Part shown: piece by piece, positions 1 through 11,821 of the stretch
Layout of the letters: every line of letters begins with the position of its first letter
How positions within the stretch are numbered: position 1 is the first letter of the stretch
The notes under the pieces: generated by a model
Told to the model about the DNA's origin: nothing
What the model saw: the letters and a program-made list of their open reading frames with translations, nothing else
Databases searched by the model: none
Made by a program: the position numbers and the translations under genes
Assembly (NCBI RefSeq): GCF_022458985.1
Contig: NC_061774.1
Span: forward strand, 15,214,197 to 15,278,196
Length of the DNA stretch: 64,000 bases
DNA from: Mugil cephalus
Taxonomy: Eukaryota > Chordata > Actinopteri > Mugiliformes > Mugilidae
Reading direction: 5' to 3'

Positions 1-444
1 TGAAGCAGTCACACATACACACACATGCACACACGCGCACGCACGCACACACACGCACACAAGCAGCTCTCCGTGCGCGCAGCCGGGGCCGTGCGTCCGA
101 GTGCGCCAGTGAGAGTGTGTTTTGAATTCAAATGCAGCATCACACCAGAGCTGCAAATGCGGAGACCGAGAAGAGGATGGCGATGATGTGTTTGGGAACG
201 GAAGACCTTCGCGTTTCTTTAAGTAAAAAAATAAAACAAATAAAAATTAAAACAAATAATAATAATATAATAAAAAAACGTGCATTTTAAAAAAAGACTG
301 ATTCTCTCTCACACACCCGTGATAAGTAGCCCACTTCAGAGGCGGGCTACTGCGGCCGTGCCATCCACAATTTTTTGGCAACATTAAACGGGATGATGGT
401 GATGATGACGACGACGACGATGATGATGTTAAAGATTCACCTAC
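1..444 (-). other. gabrb2 intron 3 (partial), CA-rich edge
   Basis: Sequence downstream (minus sense) of gabrb2 exon 3. It starts with an imperfect CA/GCAC tract at about 16-62, followed by a GC-rich stretch at 63-115 and an A-rich low-complexity stretch at 222-300. Close to exon 3 there is a GAT/GAC repeat at about 394-430. No further exon is visible. Confidence 0.6.
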
Positions 445-1229
445 CATATTGACTTCGGACACCATGTCTATGCTGGCTATGTCTATATTCATCCCCACGG
501 CCACCGGCGCACCTGTGAGGGGAAAGGAGGCGTTAATACACGAGAAACGAATTCTTCTCTCATCATGTAAATGTAACTGATTCGTGACGCGAGCACAGGT
601 TCCTCTCTGATCTCCGCACCTACGGGAGACTTGAGCATCATCAGCCCCGAGCAGGAATCTTCGCGTCCGACACACACATGAGCTTAAACGGCGTTAATTG
701 CATTTATTTGGCGGCGTAATCAAACATTGATGAGCGGTATCGATCACGTTAAAAGCCCCCCTCGTCAGGCGAAATATGCACATCATTTCTCTTAAGGCTA
801 ATTGGAAAGGCCTATCTGAGTGTGAAGGGACGATTATGTAAATTAAAGCAGATTTTGCGATTCATTAAACATGTATCGCACGTCGGGAGGGCGTGAAAAC
901 ATGACATTCCGTTTTAAATTTTTTGCTCGTTACCTCCGAAATCTGGCCTCAACCGAATGTCGTATCCTTTCATCAGCCTGTCCACTGTTTCTTTTACCAG
1001 AGGCATATTGCTCGGATCTTTGAGATCCTTGACGCTGTAGAGGAGGAAGAAAAAAAGGTGGTGTAATGCAAAATAGCTTGTTCATATCTCACGCCAGGCA
1101 CGTTTTAACAGAGGCTACACGACATGCAAGACAGAGAACCGATAAACGACATTACCCTTGAGCCCAGACGAAAGTCACTAGCAAGGAAAAAGTCAAAATC
1201 CCAAAGTGGTTTTTCCTGATCCTCCCCAT
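445..1229 (-). CDS. gabrb2: GABA-A receptor beta-2 subunit, 5' part (exons 1-3)
   Basis: Beta subunit of the pentameric GABA-gated chloride channel at inhibitory synapses. Coding exons: 1156-1229 (start ATG at 1229, signal peptide beginning [10 protein letters not shown] and ending near WAQ), 934-1034 (start of the mature N-terminus, with [13 protein letters not shown]), and 445-512 ([21 protein letters not shown]). Splice sites are canonical: donor GTAATG after exon 1, acceptor CTCTACAG before exon 2. Phases join cleanly to 81 codons. The 68-nt third exon has the conserved Cys-loop receptor size. The remaining exons (ligand-binding core, Cys-loop, four membrane segments) lie beyond the left edge, so the gene is cut by the window and is not necessarily broken. 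Beta-2 rather than beta-1 or beta-3 is inferred from the gabra6 neighbour and 5q34-type synteny; the beta family itself is certain from the [14 protein letters not shown] block. Confidence 0.9.
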
Positions 1230-2110
1230 CGCAACAGCTTTCGTGATGGTTTCTGGATGCGAGTGAGGAGAGCGCACATCCAACTTACTCCAGACAGTGC
1301 AGAGGAGCCAATGAGGGGCGCATGCGTGCAGGCAGCCCAAGATCAAAGAGTGGAGACTGATGATGGTGGATGAGCAGTTTCCATTGCAGAGAAAAATATT
1401 AAAGGGACAAGTGAAAGTGCGTAATGAAGAAACAAGCGAGAGGAGAGGGGAAATAACAGCATCTGTGTTCATTCCAGGCTCAGTTGCTTTATTATTTACC
1501 TTTATTAGACGGTACATAAGTTTGTCTATAACCTCACAAGGTCAAACAAATGGTTGCACTGTGGGGGGTGAAATGTTCACATTAACTTGAGAGCAAGTTT
1601 GTTCCTTCTGCATTTTTCTGTCAGGTGGCTAAAAAGAGAGCAGCGTTCCATCCTTCACTGGCACGCACGCTCCACACACAGCACAAACACCCCAACAATT
1701 ATGCGCCATCCGTACAAAAATAGTAAATGAATGCCATTAACACCCATGGGTATTATATCCCACTCATCTCTGCAACGTTTCCAGAGGGACCTGCAGTACA
1801 TCCGAAAATGCAAAGGGAGCACCAGAGCGCCCGAGCAGAAAGGTGGGAAGGAAAACACAATCCTCACAATTCATTTTCTCGGGGTTTGAGTACATTTTTT
1901 TTGAAGCGGCGAGGAGGGACGCGAGCCCCCTCTAAATCGTCTTTGATCTCGTTGTAGTGGGAGCTGTGCTTCTGTAGAGGGCAGGCTTCTGAAAGCATTG
2001 GTTCGCAGTTGCATCACCACCAGTTACAGCCATCATAGATTATATCATCCGCATCTTTTTGATGTGTTTCTTGGTGTGTTTCTAAGCGTGGGTCTGAACA
2101 TCACGCATAC

Positions 2111-2114
2111 TGTA

Positions 2115-2145
<31 letters not shown>

Positions 2146-2165
2146 TTGTGTGTTTGTGCGTGTGA
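2111..2165. repeat. (TG)n microsatellite
   Basis: Alternating TG interrupted by TTTG units. It creates a spurious open frame of Cys-Val repeats. Lies upstream of gabrb2. Confidence 0.9.
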
Positions 2166-2390
2166 CGTCTGCAGCGGCCCAGGCCCCGGGAAGTTGTTAT
2201 GTGTACGTGGAGGGGTTTAAAGTGATTGAGGCCCCCGTGAAGGGCAGCTCTTCAGTTACTGATCAGAACACAAGTGGGCAGTGGTCACAGCCTGTGAAAT
2301 GAATAGATGTGCAGCAGGAGAATAAATGAGTTTCTGATTCATTTCCTCTGTCAGATGAGAGCAGAGTGAATGCTGAGAGCTTGTTCGCAC

Positions 2391-2419
2391 AGAGAGAGAG
2401 TGAGAGAGAGAGAGAGAGA
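2391..2419. repeat. (GA)n microsatellite
   Basis: Run of AGAG units with one TGAG interruption, upstream of gabrb2. Confidence 0.85.
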
Positions 2420-4317
2420 AGGGTGGAGGGGGGTGAGGTGAGGCTGGCTGGATGCTGAAGGTCTCTCAGGCTGCACATGCCCTTTTCCAGGTCCTCTTAG
2501 TCCCTGCAAGACCAGAGCAGAGCAAAATTAGGAAAAAAATAAAAATAAAAATGAGAGCACGGCGTACGGAAACCTCTCTGTTTCCACATTCAGAGATGCT
2601 CCCTCTGCAGTATACTGCACAGCCAAAACTGTTACTGTGCCCCCCCCCCCCTTTCCACCCCCACCCCCACCGAATACCCAACACCCCCACCCGCTCCGTG
2701 CCTTCTTATAAAGTACCGAGCTGGAGACATGGAGAACATATAGAGAGAACAGATATGATGCAGCTGTTCTCGCGCGCTCCATTTTGTCTCTCTCCTTATG
2801 CTGCAGAACCCTATAAACAAAACAACCATAAAAATTCACTGGCAGGAACATGAGAAGCATGATGAGCAGATTTGCACTCATCGGTGTTATATAACACTTC
2901 GCTCTCGCTCTCTCTTCCCTCTCGCCGTCTTTTTTTTTTTTTTTGCACTGTATCTCTCCTTTTCCTTCTTGGACATGGAGCTTTGTGTTCTATGAGGGGT
3001 TCACTTACGAGCGGGCGAAGTGAACAGTCGCCTTTTTCGCGTGGTTAATGTGTAAAGTAAGCTCTGGATTGTTTCGCCTGTGAGTCTCCTCTCCCCGCGG
3101 AGGGGCTGTGCTGTCATTAAAACGACGGAGGTTTTTGCCAGCCTCCAGGTAAGCCTTATCTGGAAGACGAGGAGAGAGCTTGATGCATACTTTCCTTTTT
3201 CAAATTAACTGAGCGCCCAGCCCACTTTTTTTCTATTATAAATCCAAGCTGATGATAAAAAGCTACAGTGCTGGCGTCAATGCAGCTACAACGCCACCCA
3301 ACATCATTCTCTGTTCGCTCTTCTTTTTTTTTTTTCACCTCCCCCCTACAACTCCCCGGGCTGTTTCAGCATTAGAAATTATTGATGTCTTTACTGCCTA
3401 GATAAAAGTCTTTGACAAAAAACTCTAAGTAGTTATTGTTACACTGAAGCTTTATCAGAGCAGACTAGAACAGGACTCCAACTCTTTTAAGATTCAAATA
3501 TAGACCGTAAACCCTACATCCACCGTGAGAGTTTTTTTTTTTTTTCGTGGGACACTTATCTGCCTCGGCCATTTTTAACCGTTTTACACGTACGGCTCTA
3601 AGGCCCGGCCGCCTTGTCACGTCTGACTCAGAAGGTCAAAGGTCAAACACCGAGGCGATAGCGCGAATAAGAAAAAATTCGAAAGGACAAACAATGCGGC
3701 GATTTTTCTTTTTTTTCCTTCATGTCTATATGTTACTGACAGTGAACGGTTGATCTGTTACGTGGAGTTCACGGGAACAACCGCCTCTTGTGCGACAACG
3801 CGACAGCCTTGCGAGTCTGACTTAATGTTTTTAGAAGTGGTGGAGGAGGACGCTAAGTTAATAACCTGCAATTTAGCCATAGAGAGTCTTCTTTGTCTGA
3901 GGAGAATGTTGATATTCCCAATGGCCCCATTCTTTCATTATGTCTTTGCATTTAATTTCCTATATTAAGTTGCTTGGTCGTTAGTTCGCTAACTGCCTCG
4001 ACGGCTTCCTAGCAGAGGTGCTCTCAAGACTAGCGGCTGATGTTACCACTTGAGCGCCAAGTATTTTGTTTACAGGACTCAGTGATGTCTGACAACAGCT
4101 GCACAGTCTTTAGCAATAGATTTTTTTCCCCCCCTTGAAGACATCTTGACATGTCACTATAAGGAAAGAAAGGGCGTTTTAATGACGGCTGAACGCCACC
4201 TAACCTTCGGGGGAAAAAGTGGCTTAACTATAAAATTTGGTGCCTTCACTGTGGTGCTTTTCCTCCCATACATACGCCAGATAGTCAAAGATAGATGTGT
4301 TATGATTAAGAGATGAT

Positions 4318-7300
4318 TTACCTGGCCCTCTCCATGGTGTCTTTAGCCAGGTAGATATACCAGTAGACTAGGTTGAAGAGGGCGAAGGCCAAGGGGAAGA
4401 GGACGCGGGCGTACAAGTCAATGGGGCTGGTGCCGGCCAGCTGTGGGATTTGAGGAAAAGCTGAGCCCTGCTGGAAGAAAATCGTCAGAGGTGGAGCTTC
4501 TTCTGGCTCACTGCGGCTCACTGAGTGGTTTCTCCTCTTCAGGCCTCCCCGGGGGCTGCTGTCCGACTGGTGAGAGGAGGGCGGGGATGATTTGGAAGGA
4601 AAGAGTTGAGATGGGGTTAGCATGAGTTTCGTGGCGACCAGCGAGGAAAAGGGAGAAAAGTTAAACGTGGATGGATTTCAACCCCCGCAGCTTTGCATAT
4701 GATAATTTTAACATGCTTGTGTCATGAATACAATGCCGCAAGTAATGTTTGCTCCCGCGGGAGCGTTCTCTCAATGGTATGTCAGCTTCTCTGCAGAACA
4801 CAGCAGGCAGTTTTGCTGGATGCCTATAGGATGGTGAGCAGATTATACAGAGAGGAGTGCTGGAGTTTTTCTCTGTTCTCACACTGAAGCTATTTTTAAA
4901 GCATCTAACCATGAGCTGTACACGTGAGACAGATCCCAGGAGGCCGCTGTGGTGGCTTACTGTATTAGCATAAAGCATATAGCTAAAGATGAGAGCTCCA
5001 CAACAGCACATATTACTATTTCATGTGTTGTGTGCCCTGAATGGGAAGAATAAAAGAGGCAGGCACGGTGACTACTTGCAAATGCATAGAAAAGTACCCG
5101 TCTGCGGCATGACTTGGTTCGTCTGCATCTGAGTCTGAAGCAGCTGGCTCTCTGTTCATCATTAACATCACTGCAGCAAACTCTCAGCAAGACTCTGCAC
5201 CTCCATTCACCATTATTAGCAATGTAAATGCATTCGAAACATTGAAAAAAAAAGGATGCTGCTGAGCAGGTTGCCTTCATTCAAAGTTTAGGACAGCACA
5301 GATCAGCTCATCAATGTTGCATAAAACTAAATATACCGTACTAAGCATATTTTTATATAGAGATTTTACACACTTAGTGACTTTTTAAACCTCCTGTTAC
5401 TACGGATCGTTAGATTCTCATAGGGAAACACGTCTTTTATGGAGACAAGTTTTTACATTGATGTCTTTTACTTTTGGACAATATCATATTCAGCTGGCTG
5501 AATAAGAACACTGATACCAGTTTTATGTAAATATGCTAACTGCAACAGACAGTTAGCTCAGCATAAAATTATAAGCAGGATCACAGCGCTGGATAGGCTA
5601 AGCTAAGCTAAGCTAAGCTAAACAACTGCTGTAACATTTCCCGTGTCAACATCTCATCTCATCTTGGCAAGAAAGCAAAGTTCTCACACACTTCAGAGCA
5701 TACATCATATCTCGTGTGATTTTTCACCAAAAAAAAAGAACATACTCTGAATTATTCAATGCTATTTTTAATTTTTTAATTTTTGATGGGCCGTTTTAAA
5801 GGTAACAAAATTAGTGCTGAACACTCAGTCCTCACTACCTGTCAACCACGCTATACATTAATAATTTAACCAAACCACCCCATGTGGTGAGAGATTTGGG
5901 TGCATTATTTAAGCAATAGCTGAGCAATAGTAGCTGCAAGCCATTAGCCGCCAACAGTGATGAGGAGTGGGCTGCACAGATCCGGTAAATAGCTGGTAGT
6001 TTGTTATTTTCAGTCTTTATTTTTTCCCAACAGATAACACTGAGCAAACATTTAGTTGGTTTTCCGAGGCCTGTAAACACACTTTATGTGTAGAAATTTC
6101 TTTAAAGGTGCACTGTTCTCTTGATCAAAATAAGACATATCCTTGTATTTATATTTATTTTGAAAGTGTGAAAACATGTCACTACAAATCTTTGTATTAG
6201 AATGAGCTCTTTATAACTAGGGAGCTGGTTCTTCTCAGTGGAGTCTAACATGTTGCCCAGAATCAAACATTAACATCTGTATGTTCTCTACATACTGTGA
6301 GAGAGGAGTATTCAGTCGGTTGCAGTGTAATCTCACCACTAGATGTCACACAACCCTACAGATTGGCTCTTTAATAAAAAAAAAAAATGAAATCCCGCCT
6401 TTCTGCATTTTCACTCTGATTTTTAGTACTTTTGTGCTTGTGCGAACTCATCCAAACTTGCTTACCGAAATGGTGTCGTCGTCATCGCTGCCGGCGGCCA
6501 ACACCTCAAGATTGTCTTGTCTGGCTCTCTCCTTTTTAAGGCGGCGGGCCTGCAGGGTGGCAAAGTAGTTCACGGCTGCGAATTCAATGAGGGCCGACGC
6601 CACAAAGGCAAAACACACGGCAATGAACCAATCCATGGCGGTGGCATAGGCCACTTTGGGCAGGGACTCCCGGGCGCTGATGCTTAAGGTGGTCATGGTC
6701 AGCACTGTGGTGATGCCTGAAGGAGAGCATTTATGAATCACAGACAGAAGTCAGACTGATCTCAAAACATTTAAAAGCCTGAGATTGATGGAAAGACGTG
6801 CGTACCGGCGACTGTGCGTGCAGGAACTGACTCTTTGTTGATCCAAAAAGAGACTTGTGAAAGGACAACAACCATTATGAGAGGGATATAGGTCTGTATG
6901 AGGTAGTAGCCCAGCTTCCTCTGCAGGAGGAAATGGACCACCTGCACAGAGTACTGACCTGTGAGATAAACAGAAAGTGTGAAGGCAGAAGCCCCCGAGG
7001 GACGGAGCGGTGTAACACAGAATGGATGCCCTTGCCTGCCCTTGAACCGGAACACATCCTGAGAGAAACATATAGCTACATATTGGTGCATTTATGACTG
7101 TCACAGCCTGCTAACTGTGAGGTAGCATGTGACAGTCAGGAAGAAAGAAGAGGGAGGGAGGGAGGGAGGGGGAGAAAAGAGAGGAAGGAGCACAGCAGAC
7201 ATTTGAAATTGGGATAAAATCGAAGAGGAAGGAGCGAGTGAGGTGGGGGCAGGAGGAGAGCATGCAGTGCCACAATGCGTAACACTGCCTCTGTCTAAAC

Positions 7301-7479
7301 ACATGCATGCAGCCGTTCGCACACCAAAACATGCTGCATCATGCACACGCACAAGCGTCCCCTCTTTCACTCTGCATCCTCTCTACGTTTTCGGAGCCTG
7401 CCTTATCTTTTCTCTCTCGATTCCAAAAACGTGTTCTCAGCAGAGAAGTGTTTTCTTCTGGTGAAATGAGAAAAATGCT

Positions 7480-7511
<32 letters not shown>

Positions 7512-9197
7512 TCTCCATCCTCCCTCCTCTCTGCCGGTGCATCCGCTGGGCTTTAAACCATGTAGTTCTTTTTTAAGGAACACCGTACGCATTAGGCCTG
7601 ACCACTTAAGCATCTTAGATGGCTGCTCAAGGAGCTCTTTGCTTTTATATCAACCTGCTGTGGGGGAGTAATGGACACTAGTGCAGAGACTGGAGGTACT
7701 CATTTGACCTCTTTCTCTTCTAAGATTCAGTATTTTTTAATTAAACTTCCACCTGACAATTGACCGCGAGCTTTACCTGTGTTTGACTTGAATATCTCGC
7801 TGGACAAAGTCTGTCCCAGCAGGTCGTACTGCAGAAGACTTATCGACTCTTTGGGACAGTCAACGGAATCTACTAGCCCCTTCTTCCAGGTGAACTTTAT
7901 TTCATCTTTGGTGTATGCATCTGAAACAAAAACAAAAAAAATTACTTAGGAAAACAGACAGCTCATTTGTGCACATTTCTGTATGTAAATGTTTTTCCTA
8001 TACTCACAGCTTCCAAACCTGAGAGGACAGGCATGGCCGTCCATGGGGAAATCCATGAGCCTCATTGGACACTCTGCACTAATTGTCAGTCTAGCAAAGA
8101 GAGGGTGCACAGAAATCAGTCTCTTTCTGTAAACCAGATGCCTAGAATAGACATCTTTGCCAAGGCAACAGCTTTACTTTCTCATTAGGTCACCTCATGG
8201 TGTAGAGGACAGTCCCGTCCTGCATAATGCGGAAGAGCTTGTTTGGCGTGGTCATGTTGTGGGAAATGGACTTCTTGGAGTTCCTGAAGAAAGTGTCCGG
8301 CGTCCAGATCTTGTCCACCATGCGGTTGTTCAGCCGCAGGATTTCGATGGGGCCCTCGAACTTCAGCCGCTCATCGACCCACGTCTGACGGAAGAACATG
8401 TCCATGGTGTACTCCTGGAGCAGGAGCAGAGCACGTTAATGGATGCGAAATAAATAAATAAATAAATAAAATTCTCTAAATCTTAAAGCTTTAACTTTAG
8501 ATGGCGATATATAATTCACCCAAACGGATAATACTGGAGAGGTATTTCGGCATTCAGTGAAAGGTGAAGGGAGAAGACGAGGCAGTGATGAATGCCTCTC
8601 ATCCCAGATAATCATTCATCAATCCATTCATCCATTCCCTCTGTCTGACATGTTGTCATATTGATTTAGAGGCCATCAATAATGGAGTCATAGGGCTGGT
8701 CAAACAGATTAAAGCTCATTAAATGGTCTCATGGCAGCTTGCTCATATCTGAAACGCTACCCACAGTCGGGACATGCACATCTTCTTTCAGCCGTGGTAT
8801 CTCACCATCTCGACATCTGAAACAGGTCCAAAGCTGGTGACAAAGATGTCTGTCTTCACCTCGGTGATACCACCTGCAACGGTCATCAGCAACGTAAAGC
8901 ACGAATGCAGTGTATTTTAAATAGATCAAACTTTAGGTTGAAGACTTTAAGGTGTTAAGTTTGAAGTACCTCCAGAACCAGGCCGCAGTCTATTGTCATA
9001 GCCGTCCAAAAGTCTATCCAAAATGCGAGTGATGTTGTCAGAGTATATCCTTTCATTTGCCCATACATTGCCTAAACTGCTGAAGGAAAAAAAAAGAGCA
9101 TGGAATGAAATGTAATCTGAGGCATGTTTAAGCACAGACAGAAGACTCACCTTATCCAGCAGATTAAAGTAACCAAAGTAAACGAGGGGACGGCCAT
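4318..9197 (-). CDS. gabra6: GABA-A receptor alpha-6 subunit
   Basis: Alpha subunit of the GABA-gated chloride channel; alpha-6 is typical of cerebellar granule cells in vertebrates. Exons (minus order): 9151-9197, 8970-9079, 8806-8873, 8194-8414, 8008-8090, 7777-7920, 6806-6958, 6466-6716, 4318-4566. Internal exon sizes 68, 221, 83, 144 and 153 nt are the canonical receptor set. Phases close to 441 aa (human about 453). The 47-nt first exon encodes a short signal peptide, [15 protein letters not shown]. The Cys-loop cysteines are 13 residues apart in exon 5; TM1-TM2 span exons 7-8 ([25 protein letters not shown]), TM3 is in exon 8 and TM4 at the C-terminus. Residue 119 is Arg in WTPDTFFRN, as in alpha-4/alpha-6, where alpha-1 has the benzodiazepine-binding His. 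The terminal TAA lies inside a donor-like AGGTAAAT, so a longer splice form is possible. Confidence 0.93.
5597..5621. repeat. (TAAGC)n short tandem repeat in gabra6 intron 8
   Basis: About five copies of a pentamer, in the last and longest gabra6 intron (4567-6465). The rest of that intron shows no exon or recognisable element. Confidence 0.85.
7482..7511. repeat. (AC)n microsatellite in gabra6 intron 6
   Basis: Pure AC run of about 15 units inside the intron at 6959-7776. Confidence 0.92.
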
Positions 9198-9570
9198 CCT
9201 TGGCAGCAGCTGTCAACTTTTTAGCCAACTTCCCCAGCAGCTCATACAACGTAAAACCGCATGTGAGGGGAGTAAAATCCAAACGGATCCAAAAGAGCCG
9301 TTTTATGATTCCGTCAAAGTGACTGGTAAGTGTGCATGTGGACACAGGTGGCACTGAGGCAGGACCGGTAATCTAATTAACAGATTAGCAAATCCTGTCC
9401 ATTTTTAGACAAACACTGGATTCAAACAGTTTCTTTTGTTGCTAAATTAAGACTATTAAAAAAAATCAATGTAACAAATCAAATTGAATAATGATCCATG
9501 TTAAAAGGCTGTGACCCAGACTATCTAGTGTCAAATGAGAACTGGTTTACTTCCTGCAGTTACTCCTATC

Positions 9571-9590
9571 AGACACCAGATGGCGCTGCC
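9571..9590 (+). promoter_or_regulatory. CTCF-like motif
   Basis: The core ACCAGATGGCGCTG matches the common vertebrate CTCF core (CCACYAGATGGCGC type) on the plus strand. It lies between gabra6 and nudcd2. Motif match only; binding is inferred. Confidence 0.35.
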
Positions 9591-9632
9591 GCCACAATGA
9601 CGTTCATAGCCGGAAATGAATGAACCCACACA

Positions 9633-9653
9633 GAGAAGAAGAAGAAGAAGAAG
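9633..9653. repeat. (GAA)n repeat
   Basis: About six GAA/AAG units upstream of nudcd2. Confidence 0.85.
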
Positions 9654-9812
9654 TTTGGAGCCAGAGAGAGGGGCAAAACATCAACATAATATCAGAAACT
9701 GAAACATATCTTCGTTTAGCTATTTCCAATAACACGATATTTAAACTGGCAGCTCTCCCGCCGCTGTAAACATTAAGTGAAGCCGACGTTATCTGACCTG
9801 TTTAGCAGAAGC

Positions 9813-11453
9813 ATGTCGGTTCACTTCGAGGAGAGGAGCGGTGTCGTCCCATGCAAGACCCCCTGGGGCTCCTGGTACCAGACCATGGAGGAGGTCTTCA
9901 TCGAAGTCAATGTGCCTCACGGGACGTCTGCCAAAGAGGTCAAGTGCCATCTAGGATCCAGAGACATCGAGCTGCAGGTCAAAGGGAAGGAGGTGTTTAA
10001 GGTAAGATCCTGGGGGAGGGCGCTCGGAGATGGGCTGTGACACTAAGCGTCATTTTAATAGAGAAATGTTTAAATAAATATAGGACATCCACAGTCAGAT
10101 CTCTTTACTGTTTCCTGGATGTCTTTGCTTTGCCTTTTGATAGCAGGAAGTAAAAATAATGTATTCGTTAAGGCTTTCTCTGGGCATCTCAACATTTCAT
10201 GCATCCAGCAAACTCATTCATTCATTCAGTTAAATCATAAAGTCACAACAATACAATTGCACAATAAGATATTAACTTGACTTTTTTGTTGTTTTTCCTA
10301 TCCGCCAGGGAAAGCTGTTTGGCACGACCGTATCTGACGAGGCTACATGGACACTCGGTAGGTTTGTCGACTAGTAAACATCACCAGACCTCTCTTAAGT
10401 CTTAAATGTACCACAGCCGGCCTCACGTCTCTCTCCCGTTTCCTTGATTTTCTTCATCTCAGAGGATAAATGTCTCATCCGGATCATTCTGATGAAGACC
10501 AACAGAGAGGCAGGGAACTGCTGGTCCTCCCTGCTGGAGGGGGAGTACTGTGCGAACGCCTGGGTCCAGGACCAGATGCAGAGGAAGCTCACTCTGGAGA
10601 GGTTTCAGCGAGAGGTTAGTTTCACTGCCATCTGAAGTGGGATTGACCGTATCACACACTGTTTGGACAGCATTATGAGTGGCACACCCACTGTGGTACC
10701 TGTCATATATTTCTTCTGCACGTGGGCACATGGCTGAAACGTGTCGGTGCTTCGTTCTAATCAAAAACAACAAAGGGCTCACAGCCTTGGACTTTATAAA
10801 TAAATGCTTCATGCTTTCTTTCAGGTATGATAATAATTCATGTTCTGTGTTATGTCCTTCTGCTATAAACGTAGCTAGTTCACTAATAAATGGCCATACT
10901 GTTTTCTTGCTCTAATAAGCCATCATGTTTTCGCCTCTTAAATATCAGCGTCATTAATAAAATGTTTTAATCAACGGGAGTAGAGTGGTGAAAATAAATG
11001 AATTAATAAATAAATAAATACATGAATAATTAGTCTGCAGACCTTATCAAAAGATAAGTAGTTGATACATTTTTTTTCAAGGACAGTTTGGCACCTGAAA
11101 AATTGTTCCTGTTAATCATTTATAATGTTCGTGTTAAGCAGTAGTTAATAGTTAGTCAAGCTAAATACTATTATTTACATTTTGTTTTGAGAGCGGTGAC
11201 ATCACGTAGAAACAAGAATACTCTTCAGCTGATGTTAGTTATTTGAGAAGAGAAAATTTGTAACAAATGTGATTTTCTGAGGGAATCCCCAAAACAGTTT
11301 TTGTACAATGTGTTAAAAATGGATTCTAGTCTTTTCTCTAGTTATGTTATTGTTCTTCTCCTTTGTTAGAATCCTGGATTTGACTTCAGCGGAGCAGAGA
11401 TCTCTGGGAATTTTGCTGGTGGTGGTCCAGACTTTTCCAGTTTACAGAAGTGA
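9813..11453 (+). CDS. nudcd2: NudC domain-containing protein 2
   Basis: Small p23/CS-fold co-chaperone that in mammals works with Hsp90 and LIS1 to support cytoplasmic dynein. Exons 9813-10001, 10309-10357, 10463-10614 and 11370-11453 give 157 aa, the same length as human NUDCD2. The CS domain fills roughly residues 14-104 and begins PCKTPWGSWYQTMEEVFIEV. The conserved tail WVQDQMQRKLTLERFQRE and the C-terminal NPGFDFSGAEISGNF block are present. I chose the ATG at 9813 (MSVHFEERSGVVP) because it aligns with the family start; an in-frame ATG at 9777 would add 12 unsupported residues. Divergent from gabra6 and convergent with ccng1, with which it shares a palindromic poly(A) signal at 11802-11821. 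Confidence 0.95.
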
Positions 11454-11801
11454 CCGCGGCCATGAGCTCAGCCGAGAACATGCTAGAGTCTACGCATCAT
11501 CTGTGACATGCAGAGGAACAATGGACTTATCAGGTCATCTGTGATGAGGAGTCAAACAGATTTGCCTTCAAAGGAACTCAAATATTGGCTGGTTTGTAAG
11601 ACTTTGTTTGAAGAAACTCTTTCACAGCAGCCCTTTCATCTGGATTGTCTCAGCTGCAAAGGACTGATATAGTTTAAGCCTGATTTGCCAAGTTGCAAAG
11701 TTCATTATACAAGAGAAAGTCTATAGGAACTGTTCATTGTGGTCGTAAAAAGATCAAAAGAGAAATGAAAGAATGAGAAGGACACGCGCAGCAATAACTT
11801 T

Positions 11802-11821
11802 TCAATAAAGTTTTATTGAAA
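11802..11821. terminator. Palindromic poly(A) signal shared by nudcd2 and ccng1
   Basis: Near-perfect palindrome with left arm TTCAATAAAG and right arm TTTTATTGAA. It supplies AATAAA on the plus strand (11804-11809) for nudcd2, 351 bases after its stop, and AATAAA on the minus strand (11812-11817) for ccng1. The two genes converge here, so the 3' ends probably abut or overlap by a few tens of bases. Confidence 0.7.

Larger units (their letters stand above)
1230..4317. other. Interval between gabrb2 start and gabra6 stop
   Basis: Should hold the 5' UTR and promoter of gabrb2 and the 3' UTR of gabra6, both transcribed right to left. Contains a TG microsatellite (about 2111-2165), a GA microsatellite (about 2391-2419), a C-rich run near 2641-2695 and several homopolymer T tracts. 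The small open frames here are low-complexity or lack family features. I see no additional coding exon, although a further 3' exon of gabra6 cannot be excluded because its stop codon overlaps a donor-like sequence. Confidence 0.5.
9198..9812. promoter_or_regulatory. Divergent promoter interval gabra6 / nudcd2
   Basis: Only 615 bases separate the start codons of gabra6 (minus) and nudcd2 (plus), so both promoters must lie here or in untranslated exons nearby. Visible elements are a CTCF-like motif at 9571-9590 and a GAA repeat at about 9633-9653. No TATA box stands out for nudcd2. The interval separates a neuron-specific gene from a housekeeping-type gene. Confidence 0.6.

Noticed and set aside
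2114-2302. Open frame of Cys-Val repeats
   Set aside because: Translation of a TG microsatellite, not a gene.
9777-9812. Upstream in-frame ATG for nudcd2
   Set aside because: Adds 12 residues absent from the family; the ATG at 9813 aligns with the known start and gives exactly 157 aa.
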